A stretch of DNA of 64,000 nt from Scedosporium boydii (taxonomy: Eukaryota; Ascomycota; Sordariomycetes; Microascales; Microascaceae). The stretch lies in the NCBI GenBank assembly GCA_002221725.1, contig NJFT01000059.1, positions 124,001-188,000 on the forward strand, in the 5' to 3' direction. The notes beneath the pieces were generated by a model. The model did no database searches, had not been told where the DNA came from, and saw nothing but the letters and a program-made list of their open reading frames with translations. Shown here piece after piece: positions 23,193 to 34,360 of the stretch. The position numbers and the translations under genes are program-made. How positions within the stretch are numbered: the stretch's first letter is position 1; each line of letters begins with the position of its first letter.

Positions 23193-23836
23193 CCGCTTTG
23201 GCGCTCAGATGGCCGGGCTGCCAAGGAACGAGAGCCCTCGCGAGTGCTCGATTGAGTACGGGTCACGAAATATTTGTTTTCTTTCCTTTGACAGGTCAGA
23301 TACGATTCTGATCAAGGAAGCCTTTATTCTTATTCCTCGGGACCGACCAGTACCCGAGCCTATGCATGTAACACGGGTCGAGGGCTCTACTTTGTTCGGG
23401 TAGCCGGGTATTCTTGTTCTAAGATACTAGAGTCCCGCACTGCCATCCGGCCACCACTCTCTAACTAAAGAGCTTAAGAATCCCGTACGTACTATTTCGA
23501 TACCGGCCGTAAGATTTAGCATACGTTGAAAATGCACTACTGCATCTACTTAGAGCCGTTTGAGATGTGTGATTAAAAATGTGATTAAAAATCTAGTTTT
23601 TAGAATGGGGATATTAATCCGACTTGAAGATCCACAAAAGTTCCGGGACCATTCATACAGGTACGGCTAAATCCTTTAGGATTGCAGGCGCTCTCCTCAT
23701 TGCCTGAGCATAAGGTAGTGCACGCAGTCGAAATTTATTCTATGAGTGAGGCGGGTCGAATCTATCCGACCTCGTCGATATTTCCCATGACCTTATTCTT
23801 TGAAGGTAAAGCAGCCAGAAGAGAGCATGGAAAGCA

Positions 23837-23842
23837 TATAAA
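23837..23842 (+). promoter_or_regulatory. TATA box candidate upstream of the cysteine-rich gene
   Basis: TATAAA located 131 bp upstream of the ATG at 23973, a plausible position if the leader is about 100 nt. Confidence 0.4.
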
Positions 23843-23972
23843 GCTGGCAGATTCTTCCGGAGACAATGCCTTCATCACCTGGACAGACTCTCAGGCATTT
23901 CTCGCAGAGCCTTCCAATTACTATCCATCCAACGACCACAGTACCAAGGAGACTTCATTTACAGTTTCAGCT

Positions 23973-24236
23973 ATGAAGACTACATCTCTCCCCCTTATCT
24001 TGATGATAGGGCTGTCTAGCGTCTCGGTTTCGGCCTCAGCAATCGTAAGTCTGTCACTTATTCGCCTAGTATTCCATCGCTAAGAGTTGCAGTGTGGGAC
24101 ATGCTGGGGCGGCAAATATTGTGATGCGGCGGGCGCATATCGAGAATGTTTTGGGGGTGTGTGTGGTGGTGTTTTTAGCTGTCCTGGCGGCTGCTTCTAT
24201 GACCCTGACGAGAATGACGGATGGGCGGTTTGCTAA
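23973..24236 (+). CDS. Small secreted cysteine-rich protein (two exons)
   Basis: Found by splicing two short exons, 23973-24044 and 24093-24236 (216 nt, 71 aa). Exon 1 encodes a clear signal peptide: MKTTSLPLILMIGLSSVSVS followed by ASA, a good cleavage site. The 48-nt intron has donor GTAAGT, a CTAAG-like branch site and acceptor TTGCAG, and is in phase 0. Exon 2 encodes a 47-aa mature domain with eight Cys, starting CGTCWGGKYC and ending DENDGWAVC; Cys spacing is C-x2-C-x5-C-x8-C-x4-C-x5-C-x3-C-x12-C, rich in Gly. Four disulphides are possible. Apparent signal peptide, small size and Cys content are typical of apoplastic effectors or antimicrobial peptides; I do not recognise the family. 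Isolated in a gene-poor stretch, with a TATA box upstream. Confidence 0.72.
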
Positions 24237-25039
24237 ATAGATGATCGGTCTGGACTGACGGATCACGAATGGATGTGATAACTGGGATAGGGAAGTTATA
24301 TCGCAGAAGTATGCTGCCCATCGCCATTCACTGAGAACATGACTCCTCGGGGTCTAGATAGCGTTTTCGCAATACATTGAGAACTCCCATCTCTGTTCTT
24401 CACTGGGCTCACTCTCGTCTATGTAGAAGACACATTTAACGCAAATATCCTGGGGACTCGAGGCGCTGCGCACCGGGGCGATCTTTACGGCCCAACGTCG
24501 GATGGGCATCTTGATCTGGTCTATCTCGCAGACTCCAAGTTTGCTTTACGTCTTCTGATCGCTGTAGATCCCTTCTCGAAATCTGCTTTCTACCTCGTAG
24601 TTAAAAGCGGGATATTTTCTAAATATTTCTAATCGTATTCCCGAGACGAAGAAACTGTTTGTAATGTAGCGTTATGGCTAGAGTGTCAGAACTAATAGTT
24701 TCCTTTTGGGTCAAAAGGTCAGAACGGACTCTTTTTATTCCGTAGTCATGATACCGCAGGTTATCAATGGTTCAAGCATTCCTCCACCCGCAGACCCTAT
24801 TTTTACAACCTATTAAATATCGACCCAATTTCCCGATTCCTGCCTGAGGTCCCAGTGGACCTACCTTTTAACGAATAATGCTTGGAGCCTGAAGGCTTGT
24901 TGTGCTTCTGCATTCTTTGACAGGACAAGGGTCGCGCCTCCTTCCACACGTGACGGTCATGGAGGCTGGGTGAGGGGCTTGACACAAGAAAAGAGCAGTC
25001 TTCGATCGTAACTGTGCACCGGCAACAGCAAAAAGCGAA
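24237..25039. other. Intergenic
   Basis: About 800 bp between the cysteine-rich gene and the 2EXR-like gene. Short frames only; nothing supported. Confidence 0.45.
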
Positions 25040-26023
25040 ATGTTCGACCCCAAACCAAGGGATCACAGGCTTTGTTTCTTAAAGCCCCGGGAGAAGGATC
25101 CCCGACGGCAAACAACCCTCTTCCTCTCCCCGACGCGCCTCGGATTCGTCGTGCCAAAGCAGAAACCGTATCCGAGGACGCCGGTGCCCAACAGGATTAG
25201 GCGGACGACGCATGCGCCATTCTTCTCAACGGATGACCGGAGTCTATGTTCGTTCTTCCGACTGCCGTACGAGATCAGGCACTTGATCTACCTCGAGCTC
25301 CTCTACTGCGGCAGAATACAATACGAGATTTGCCTCTCTACAAGCCGGCTTATCTTTGATTTCTGCACGCCTTCCCGTCGTGTATACCCATATAACCGCC
25401 ATGGCATCCATCCTGCTATTCTCGAATGCTGCCATCAGATCAACGGAGAGGGATCTCAGGTGCTCTACGGGGAAAACCACTTCGAAATATCTCAATGTAC
25501 GGGTAGCTATCCCGTTACCAACTCGTGGCCCCTGACGAGGCGATCCCTAGAGCTTATTACCAAGCTGAACGTTGGGTGCTGGAATCTGCTACCGAAGGCA
25601 TATGGTACGCCCATGATAGCCCAGGTGGCCCAACCGTTCGTGAGCCTGCGTCACATCTCTTTATCCGTTCAAATCTTGCTGGGGGACTGGGAAAAGTTTC
25701 TCGAGCTGTCGGCGGAGTATTTGAATCAGATGCGGAGCGGCTTCGTGATGTTTTGGGTCGACTACGAAACAATGGACGACATTGCGGAGCGGGAGAGGGC
25801 ACGGGCTGGACCCACTGAGAGCTGGACGATGGATGTGGAACTTGCCAAGAGTTCGCTCCTCCCGTATTGTGAGGCCATCGCGGCGAAACACATGCCTACA
25901 AAGGACATCCGGTGGGATTTTCTGGACAAGTCCGATCAATGGGCGTTCCACTGGTATGTCTACATGACGTGGGGTAACCGGGACGTTATCTACACATGGC
26001 ATAGAACAAACGACAGGACTTAA
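25040..26023 (+). CDS. 2EXR/F-box-like fungal protein of unknown function
   Basis: Single-exon gene, 327 aa. After a basic N-terminal stretch comes FFRLPYEIRHLIYLELL (about residues 73-89) followed by ILECCHQINGEGSQVLYGEN (about 129-148). This pair, an L-P-x-E-I-R-x-x-I-Y helix and a C-R/H-Q-I-x-x-E-x-x-x-x-L-Y-G-E-N helix, is the hallmark of the very large fungal 2EXR/DUF7730 family, distantly F-box-like. The family has no defined biochemical role. The C-terminal half has no known domain. Start at ATG 25040; no better alternative. Not clearly linked to its neighbours. Confidence 0.72.
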   Translation: MFDPKPRDHRLCFLKPREKDPRRQTTLFLSPTRLGFVVPKQKPYPRTPVPNRIRRTTHAPFFSTDDRSLCSFFRLPYEIRHLIYLELLYCGRIQYEICLSTSRLIFDFCTPSRRVYPYNRHGIHPAILECCHQINGEGSQVLYGENHFEISQCTGSYPVTNSWPLTRRSLELITKLNVGCWNLLPKAYGTPMIAQVAQPFVSLRHISLSVQILLGDWEKFLELSAEYLNQMRSGFVMFWVDYETMDDIAERERARAGPTESWTMDVELAKSSLLPYCEAIAAKHMPTKDIRWDFLDKSDQWAFHWYVYMTWGNRDVIYTWHRTNDRT

Positions 26024-27323
26024 TAGAAAGCTTGTGCGCCTGTTCTAGACATGCTGCGGCTGACATCTTGCCGCGGTAATTGACAAGTGTGAAATAGGTC
26101 AAGGAGAATCAAGCCACTAAGCCTGACACTAAGTCTGAGCGCAATGTTCAAGAAAGCGGAGCTGCCAACACCAGCTCGACCAAGCCACTTATACTAATAC
26201 CTATAATTGGTCATATCGACTGTTGCGTGTAAAAGAATCTACGTAGTTGTATCATGACCACCATGAGAAACTCAAGAAGACTGTAAAAAGCTTGAACGGT
26301 TTGCGGAGTTGAGATTATTCGGTCTTAGAGTGCCGGACATATCCGGATGTTGAAAGTGCAAGTCCATCCTTTACAGTGAGTTTAAATGTGATATTAGTAG
26401 GTATTCCCATCTTCATTACTATACTCATTCAACAGTCATCCTCATCGCCAGGCCGCCGAGTACTCAATTAGAACCTACCCGTGTACATGAAAGGAACCCT
26501 AGAGGTGACTTGTGCTATTTGCATCCTCGAGCTACGTCAAACGTAGTAACGGTGAGAAGATGACCTACTCGAGTTATTGCCATACATCAACTTCAGCGAG
26601 GGTAATGACCCCACATTTATGTATATATTTACATTTTCAGTTCGGACGACTTCTAATATTGATGCCCGTATGAATCCAGTGGAAATATTGGCTTTGTGAT
26701 TATGGCATTGGCAGTCCTTCATCCTGTTTGGTGCAAGACGGGGTCAGGGAGAAAGGAGGTGTGTGGCGGGGTTCGAAAGTTCATCGCGATTGCGATGAAC
26801 CGCGACACTGGTATGTAAGACCCCCTCGCCCAGGTTCGATTGAATGAGCAGACTTACTTGGATATTGCTGGGAATTACACGGCAATATTTTATCATCCTC
26901 CAGGGTTTCGTTCGCCCCGGTTTCCTTGTCGTCCACGGTCCACAGCATCCGATATCGACACTTTCATGCAAAGGCAAGTATTTCGGACCAGTTTAAATCG
27001 GAAACTAACATAAGTTACCACTGTGCAGGCGTTCGCATTCATCCTTGGGAGAGTCCGCTTGCTCAAGCGAGGCACTCACGCCTCAGACTGCATCTCAGAC
27101 TCGACCTCTCTTGGCGTCTTTCCTGGACGACAAGACAACATTTGCTGTCTTGGGCAGAGAGAAAAACGTCGACCAGATAACCGAACTACGAAAATCGGAA
27201 GTTGAAAAATATATAAAAAAGTGGGACAACGTCTGGAGCCGGATAAGCTAGATCGTGGGAAAGGAGTACTCGAAGAAGACCTCCCTCGCTATCTGCACGA
27301 CTGCCAGCCAAATCGGGGAAACA
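26024..27323. other. Intergenic, possible lost 5' part of the zinc-finger gene
   Basis: About 1.3 kb. The first 900 bp hold nothing I can support. From 27029 a plus-strand frame reads RSHSSLGESACSSEALTPQ onward to WDNVWSRIS and is preceded by an intron-like ACTAAC...CTGTGCAG, so it may be an upstream exon of the next gene, but I could not join it in frame. Confidence 0.4.
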
Positions 27324-28507
27324 ATGGCGCAGTCCAGAGTCGGCCAGGCCAATGAAGGGGATCTCGGCAATGACAACCTATTCGAAGGCACCTTCAAGGG
27401 ACATGAGATTATTACACCTATTGGCCAGTGTTATTCGGAGTTTAGAAGACTGAACGGGTATCCCGAAGAGAAAATGAATAACCTCGCCTGTCCGGTACAA
27501 AAATGGCGCCCAGACCTCTACAGGTCCATCACGAACAGCTCCTGTCAAGGCTACGGGTTCAAGGCCATCGGACCGCTGAAGTAAGGGCCCCTGTTCTTTC
27601 TCCCTGGATAGGAACCGATATATTTCTCTCCCGTTGAATGAGAACCTGGTGCTGAGACTGGGCATTTTCTAACATATGAAATGGGTCTAGTGAGCACATC
27701 AAGCGGTGTCACAAGCCTGCTGAACTCGAAGACACGCCAAAAAAACGGGGTGCCGCCAAATCTGATCTTCTTAGACTACTGGATAAGGAAGTCTATCGTA
27801 AGTGGGATGAGACACCGCCCAAAAGAATCGGCGTAAAGTGCCCAGAGGACTACAACCGGCACGCCTGGTGGGACATTTGTGTAGCCTTGGACCTTGTTAG
27901 CTCGAAACCCGATCCGCTTCCCGAGAAGGGTGAGTTTAATATCTCATTAATGCTTCACAAATTCTCAAATCTTCTGACAATTACCCCTGCATAATTACCA
28001 GATCACTTGGCTTTCCCCGGCCCCGGATGGAGCGACTTTCGTCTTTTCCTTGGAGACCTTATTGGACGCGGTGCGGTCTTTACGCTCACCTTTCCGAGGG
28101 GGTTCAATGTCGCCGGAGCGTCTCGGCCGGAACCGCCAGAGAATTCCAGGGACGAGATCTCAGACTCCGCCGGGTGGTGGCTGGTTCCTCCTGGCTACAG
28201 AACTGCCGCAGAGGAGTTGAACCCCCGGCCCGATGATGGCACGAAATATTCACCAGGCATCGGTCGATTCGACTCGGCATATCACTCGAACGATGTTGAG
28301 GGAGATTTTGTAGGAAGAGGTAACCCTCCCGCCGGGCCGCTTTCCAGCCAGCCAACAGTCCGGACTACGGAATGGTTGGGCTTTGACTCGACGATGGTTG
28401 GGGCGGGTGGAGATGGAATGTTGCAAGATTGGGATTTGGAATCGAACATTTCGATTTCGGATTTGGATGCGATCATGGAAGAGGGGGACAACTCGGGGCA
28501 ACCTTGA
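27324..28507 (+). CDS. Fungal C2H2-like zinc-finger protein, 5' end uncertain
   Basis: Three exons, 27324-27580, 27691-27929 and 28002-28507, join in frame to 1002 nt (333 aa). The first exon ends and the second begins with a fungal-specific finger layout: NLACPVQKWRPDLY, CQGYGFKAIGPLNEHIKRCH, comparable to the LACPFxKxxPxxY...CxGxGFxxIxRLKEHLxRxH family found in many Pezizomycotina proteins. Second exon then has a basic stretch and PEDYNRHAWWDICVALDL; the third has FPGPGWSDFRLFLGDLIGRG and an acidic tail ending in IMEEGDNSGQP, which could be an activation region. Start given at the first ATG in the frame; a longer protein with an upstream exon (27029-27250) is possible. Function unknown; nuclear location inferred. 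Confidence 0.55.
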
Positions 28508-28943
28508 AGAGATGTTATGGGCGGATAATATTGAAGCATGCGATGGATGAACCTTGACTCGAAATCAACTTTCGTTACTAGTAGTAGGTACTTGGGGATC
28601 TCGAGTTTCACAAATAAGACCACCATCACTGCCTTTTCCAGCTAAGCTGTAAGTAAGATAATACCAGAATATGCAGCCGGATGGGACAGATATCTCGACG
28701 GAGTTGGGGATAAGGAGGCGAGACGACCTCGCGCTCTTCAAAGCATGGAGTGGAGTCCAGATTTAAGGTGGGGAAAGGATGATCCGTTGCCGACGACCGA
28801 GAGCAGGGGCGAATCAACGGGCCAAACTCAAATCACTCCCGTGTATCCCTGCTTCCACAACTCCGCTCACATCCTTTCCTCTATTAAGAAGCCCGGGCTA
28901 CGAACATCTAAATACCCCAGCATCTACTTCGTATGCCTCCATA
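28508..28943. other. Intergenic
   Basis: About 440 bp between the zinc-finger gene and the phosphotransferase pseudogene. Nothing supported. Confidence 0.45.
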
Positions 28944-30216
28944 ATGTACAATGGTCGGCAAGACTTCGACGACCTAGCGTGGGGCAAAAACGACGATGCG
29001 TGGGAGGTGTCACAGAAGTGGCTTCGGCTTACCTCGACCTGTCGCCTCGTCGAATGTCTCGCATCAGAGAAATTCGAGAAAAGCGCTAATTTAACACCAC
29101 CACTCATCATCGGCGGCTACAACATTCTCTATAGGATGCACCTCGGCGAAGATTCCCCAGATGTCCTGATTCGATTGCCTTGTTCGGCGTTCGCTCAATT
29201 TCCAAAGGAGAAAACACTGCAAGAGGGAGTGACGGCGACATATATTGCCCAAAACACTCGAGTTCCAGTTCCGCGAGTCCTTCACCATGGCTCAGATTCT
29301 AAAGTCGAGCCATCATTATCCTGTCACGCGTCGAAAGCACACGGGACTTGTCGGATGCTCTCTCAATCCCCAGCCAACCCTCCGACGTAACACCAACTCT
29401 CAACCCAGATATCTTCACGGACACGCTCAAAGGTCTGTACAAGAAGGCTGCAACTCGTCTTCTAAAGCTCTCACAGCTCCAATTTCCTCGTATAGGGTCT
29501 CTCATGGAAACAAAACCTGGCTCCTACTTAATCGCCGGACGACCCATAACACCAAACATGAACAATATGATTCGTCTTGCAAACATCCCCCGCGAAGTCT
29601 TCCCCCAAGAGGGCGACACGTATGGGACCGCAGATGAATGGTAAACCATATTGGCTGAACACCACAAGGCGCAACTGATCTTCCAACTCGACGATCTCGT
29701 CGTCTCCGAGGACGACTGTCGGAACAAATATGTTTCTCGCCAACTGTTCCGTAAAATGGCCAAGAAGGGTCGTCTGTCGACGTTTGGGTTCGCGAGGATG
29801 ATTGGTCCACCCAGTCTGTGACTACCCATTCCTCCTGCCAGGCCCCAAATGGTTCCGAGGCATTTCGGCTATGGTGTGATGATTTTCGGCCAGCAAATAC
29901 ACTCCTGGATGACAAGGACGATATAGCCGCAGTTATCGACTGGGAATTCACATATGCTGCGCCGACCCAGTTTACCCTTGATCCGCCGTGGTGGCTGCTA
30001 CTCGACGTACCTGAGATGTGGTCGCCCGGCATGGATGATTGGAGCCGGGTCTATGATGCGCGCTTGAAAACTTGGTTAGAGGCTATGAGGGAGGCTGAAG
30101 AGAGCAAAAGTCTAACAATACCCTTGCCGTTCAAACTCTCGGCCTACATGCAGGAAAGCTGGGAGACGGGAAGATTTTGGCTCAACGTTTTTCTGCATTA
30201 TTATTTGATTAACTAG
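28944..30216 (+). pseudogene. Aminoglycoside-phosphotransferase-type (APH) pseudogene
   Basis: Pieces of the fungal APH/choline-kinase-like family appear in three frames. Start: MYNGRQDFDDLAWGKNDDAW, then GYNILYRMHL and VPVPRVLHHGSDSKV. A frameshift near 29300 moves to the frame reading RVESTRDLSDALSIPSQ and PRIGSLMETKPGSYL; that frame has a TAA at 29642-29644 inside TADEW-stop-TILAEHH; it resumes as DDCRNKYVSRQLFRKMAKKG and shifts again near 29790 into FRLWCDDFRPANTLLDDKDD and AAVIDWEFTYAAP (catalytic-loop-like W-C-D-D and metal-binding V-I-D-W). The end, ESWETGRFWLN, is followed by unrelated sequence. Three lesions with no fitting introns mark a dead gene. Confidence 0.82.
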
Positions 30217-32909
30217 AATAGAAAGGCTTGATCTGGATAAACTCAATGCAACGTCATTGCGGCAGGGTGACTCTTGACTTGCTAAGCCTATTATCTCTTC
30301 AGTGCTTCTCGGCAAATGGTCACATTTCTTTATGTACTTTTCGGAGAGTAGTCCATCTGACAGGAGACACCGAAACACATCTACTCAAAGCCATGTCTTA
30401 TGCAAGCCCTGTCACCAGTGGCGCCGCCGTATGTTTGAGAGCGTACGCGCATTAGCCCCGCAACTCTCCTCGTGCTAGAAACCAGGCTCCTAAATCTCAG
30501 GTACCACAACCAACTTCACAATTCGATGGCCACTTCCCTCCTCCCCAAAGCCAAGAACCCTGCACATTAGCCAGCATTGCACATTCGCCGCCTCTTCTTT
30601 CAAAGACCCCCTGCGAAATTGTCGCGGTAACGAGTCACACGCTGCCTAAAAACAGCGAAGTTTTCTGACATCCCATCCACGTTGCTCCTACTTATCACCG
30701 ACCGTCCCGAGGAAAATTCCATATTGGCTCAGGATTAGTACTTGATGAGACAACCCGAGGATCCTATAAGGTGCCCTCGACCGATGATACGATCCTAAAT
30801 GTGGCGTGGACCTTTGGTCTCCGCTCTCTGGTGTCATGCACTGCCATCCCCTTCTATCCCTGTTGATACACACCGATAAATTTTCATTACACCTCCGCAC
30901 TACATGTTTCTAAATGGCACTTGAGTCAGTAAACCCCACAGTTCGACTCCTTAGCTCCCATAGCCGGTTCTAGTCCGGCCCAAAATGTATCGCATGGAGA
31001 CCAGTTCCCAGAACCAATTGAAGACGGCCCGGTTGACCATAAAAAGTAGAGCTTCTCGCCTGTAGGCTCCCGCATCTAAATATGAGCGCACTTGGAGATG
31101 TCTTCCTCTCTAACGGCCGTAGTACAGACGAACGACGTAGCCAATCTCCTCTTTGGGCCAAAGCGGAAAGTCCCTGTGCCCCGGCGCATCAACCCCCCCC
31201 CCCCCCCAAACCCAAGCTTACTGTCACCTGCGAGGCTCAGGCCAAAAACTGTCGACCTCATTACACCATATTCAGTCTCTAGTGAAATGGAATGAGTGAG
31301 GTTGGAGGGTCGTAGTCGGGCGACGGACAGCGGCGGGCGTCGCATAGCAGGTAGAACGAGGCGGCACCCGCGCGAGAAGGCTATGTACGACCTGGCTTAC
31401 TAAATCTACATTCCGCGTCCCCGCGCCTCGCCGCCGCCGACGTCCTATACATAGCTATAAAGAAAACATATAGTGCGTATATTTAATATTTTAGTATATC
31501 ATATATTTATATCTCGTTTAAAAAGTTGCTAGTTTGGAAGTTTTGGCTCAGTGCGCGTTTAATATGAGCACGCCCGCTGGGGTGGCGGTAAAGCCGGGAA
31601 TATAGGACCCAGTAGTTAGCTGCAAGCATACGCCAGCTGATATGTACATGTAGCCGTGATTCCTCAAACGGAGAGCTTCGGCTATCCGCCCGTCGATTTC
31701 TGCGCGGAATGAGGCAAATTTGGGCTCGTAAAAGATGGTGATTTTGTTGCTTGGCGCTCTGCTTGAACGAGATTTACATGGACCCTGTAGATCAAATGCG
31801 GAGCACCTCCCGCTGGTTGAAGGGAGGGTGGGTCAAGTAATAATAGGACCGAAAATACATCACGGCTGTGGCGCGGTCCGCAATGGCAAGATGCACGCAT
31901 CCAGAATCAGTAATGTCGAGTTGCTACAAAGGTACTCCTGGTAATACTGCTCTGTACTTCGTAATTACTCACCACATGGGATTCTGTCCTATTTGCCCTA
32001 AAATTGTTCCAGGACGAAGAGATATACATTATCAACACTATTGAACGAGAGAAAAAAAAAATAAGTAGAAGTATGACTCAGAAGGGGATCTTACCGATCC
32101 CATTTGCCGCGATTACACCTGTGTGCTCCGTTCGTGCACGCATCACATCTGGCTGAAATCCTTATGGAAATCTGACGCTTCCTTAACCTAGGCTCGAAGC
32201 TTATCGTAGGAAGGTAAATAAACCTCTGAATTCCACGTACGTCCCTTTCCTGTCTTGTTTCTACAGCCGCACAGGAGGAACTGTACGCATGAGGTGTAGA
32301 CTCTGTAGTATACTTCTTCCGACTTCGTTTTGTTCCGTGGGTTGAACAATATACGAAGGTATATGGGAAACCAATAGAAATAACATGCATTTGGTTGAAA
32401 GAGTACTCAATGTTAACTACTGATGGCAACCTTTTTCCTTTTTTTGTGAGATAGTCTCCCGATTTTCGTGTGGGACGGATACCTGATCGCCGTGACTGAC
32501 ACGCCTAAATATCTGGCATGGCCCTTCGTGACACAAAAGGCCGATAAAATATGGAGTCTAGTGCATTGCTGCCCTCCAGTGCGCTCATCTGTATGGTTAC
32601 ACTCGGGTACGCTTCTGGGCCTCATTCTAGGGTCCCCACTGGAACTGAGAGATCAGCGCCTTGGCGCCTCTTAATGCTGGGCAAGTAAAGTCACGGGCCT
32701 CAAGGATCGTCTCATATCACCAACGCCCAGTCTTTTAAAATGCTCAAAACCCCACCAGGACCAACATGCAATACACACTCAGGCATGCCGTCGTCTACAA
32801 TCTTGCCAAGTCACCGGTGGTCCAGCCTAACGGGGGGTTTCCTCTCCCTCAACCCATCCCAAACATTTGAACCCTCCATCTCCCCTCTCATTTCTGGCAA
32901 GAGGCTCTG
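30217..32909. other. 2.7-kb gene-poor stretch with AT-rich island and C tract
   Basis: No supportable gene on either strand. An AT-rich island lies at about 31440-31520 immediately after a GC-rich segment. A run of about 15 C is at about 31193-31207. No transposase, integrase or terminal repeat recognised. Confidence 0.5.
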
Positions 32910-32916
32910 TATATAA
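32910..32916 (+). promoter_or_regulatory. TATA box candidate
   Basis: TATATAA 62 bp upstream of the ATG at 32972. Confidence 0.45.
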
Positions 32917-32971
32917 TCGCAGATTCCGTTCTACCAATCTCGGAGAAAACATTTGGAACCTCATCGCCAAA

Positions 32972-33791
32972 ATGCACCTTCCATCGCTCCGCACGACGTC
33001 CGTAGCGACGCTGGGCCTCCTCAGTGCTGCGGCTGCCTTCGACCCGCAAACCGATCTTCCGTGCGAAGGCGATGGCATCTGCCTGACTTCGTTCGTCTGG
33101 TGCTCGCCAGACCAGGATTGCTATTTCCCCGAAGGTACTCTCCCCTTCCAACCTGGAGGTTCAGTCCCCGTCGCCGTCCTTTATCGCAGCGGCAAGTACG
33201 AAATCTCGTGGAAGAATGCAGACCCCGAGCTGTCAGTCCTTGTCGAATGGCTCTTTGCCGTTGGCATCTTCGAGGCCATTGACGGTCCCAGTGGCGATCT
33301 GCAACCTCAATGGAGCGTCAGTAAGTCTTCGGCCCTTGCCATACCGTCCTTTCCAGAATGATGATGTCTGACGGCCACCCTCCATCGTCTGCGCTGTAGA
33401 TATTACCAGATCTGATACCTCGCTGTCGTTCCAACCCGACTCCATTCTCCGATCCTTCCAAGAATCCCCATCCGCCAGTCTGCAACGACTCTCAGCCGCC
33501 GAAGCCATCGTCAGCATCTCCGGCGTCAGCAACCACATCCGCATCAGCCAGCCTGGAAGTGGTCTGAAGCCCGTGTCATCCAGCCAATTCTCAGTCCAGT
33601 CCGACTGGGCGTGGAATCTTGCGCAGAATACCAAGGCCTCTGAGTCCGATCGGTGTGCGAAGAAGGAGCGTAAGTGGAAGCTCGGCGTGGGCATCGGCGT
33701 TGGCGTCGGCAGCGCCTTGTCGGTCGCTGCTGCTGCTTTCTTCGCTCTGCGACCGAAGAACACAGTAGCCGCTCCCACGAAGTCTCCATAG
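32972..33791 (+). CDS. Secretory-pathway type I membrane protein, unknown function
   Basis: Two exons, 32972-33320 and 33400-33791, 741 nt, 246 aa; intron GTAAGT...CTGTAG keeps the frame (V-A/AT-I-T). The N-terminus MHLPSLRTTSVATLGLLSAA is a signal peptide. The luminal/extracellular part has CEGDGICLTSFVWCSPDQDC and repeats of beta-rich sequence with many Ser. Near the C-terminus there is one membrane segment, LGVGIGVGVGSALSVAAAAF, preceded by basic KKERKWK and followed by a short RPKN tail. This layout (signal, Cys-containing ectodomain, single TM, short tail) is common in fungal wall-sensor-like or surface proteins. No domain name can be assigned. Start is set by the signal peptide and the TATA box. 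Confidence 0.8.
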
Positions 33792-34360
33792 ATTATATAG
33801 CAAGGTGAAGTACAATGATGCAGCGCCTCAAAGACGTTGAAGATTAGTTTGGGGACCTGTATTAACCTGTTTCAGCGGATAACTATCTCTGGCTGCTCAG
33901 TGGTTCAAAGCCTAATGCCCGGTGCTGGAACCCGGCTATTAAATCACACGTCAAGCCTAACAGGGATATCAAATGGTGGGTTAAGGTTTCGGAATCAATA
34001 GAATAGTGCCAAGAAGGCAGTTCCGAAGACCCTCATTTCTACATCTCGTGCGATAGCTCGTCTGGAGTATTGACAAGTCCATGTTTAGTCCAGAATATCT
34101 CTAGCGCCCAATATTTCGTTCGGGGAAGTGTCCGCATCTGCGAGAGGACCCTCGACTTCGAATGTAATTTATATATCTTATTATCGACCGACCTGAACCC
34201 ATCATGAAACTCCGAGCGAACAATCTTGACCTCATGAACCATCGTAAAACCGATCGCGCTCAAAACAATTAGAGAAACCCAAAGCAACCAGTTTCCTTGC
34301 TCATTAATTATTACACGTCAAGACAACTCAACCCCAAGAACTGCGCCCCCCGTCTCAATC
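33792..34360. other. Intergenic
   Basis: About 570 bp between convergent genes. A minus-strand frame 34039-34287 begins MLWVSLIVLSAIGFTMVHEV and could encode an 82-aa protein with an N-terminal hydrophobic helix, but nothing else supports it. Confidence 0.4.

Larger units (their letters stand above)
22138..23972. other. Gene-poor stretch with 7-bp tandem repeat
   Basis: About 1.8 kb. It should contain the first exon of the hydrolase-like gene (a candidate ATG at about 22264 on minus is not joined). It holds the AAGAAAG tandem array at 23056-23192 and the promoter of the small cysteine-rich gene. No other gene supported. Confidence 0.45.

Noticed and set aside
23050..23403. Lys/Glu/Arg-rich open frame over the 7-bp repeat, and its Ser/Phe/Leu-rich opposite-strand frame
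   Set aside because: Both are simple translations of the purine/pyrimidine tandem repeat; no start context or homologous domain.
29502..30032. Minus-strand frames over the APH-type pseudogene
   Set aside because: Shadow frames; all family similarity is on the plus strand.
30217..32909. Transposable element remnant in the gene-poor stretch
   Set aside because: No reverse transcriptase, transposase or terminal repeats recognised in any frame.
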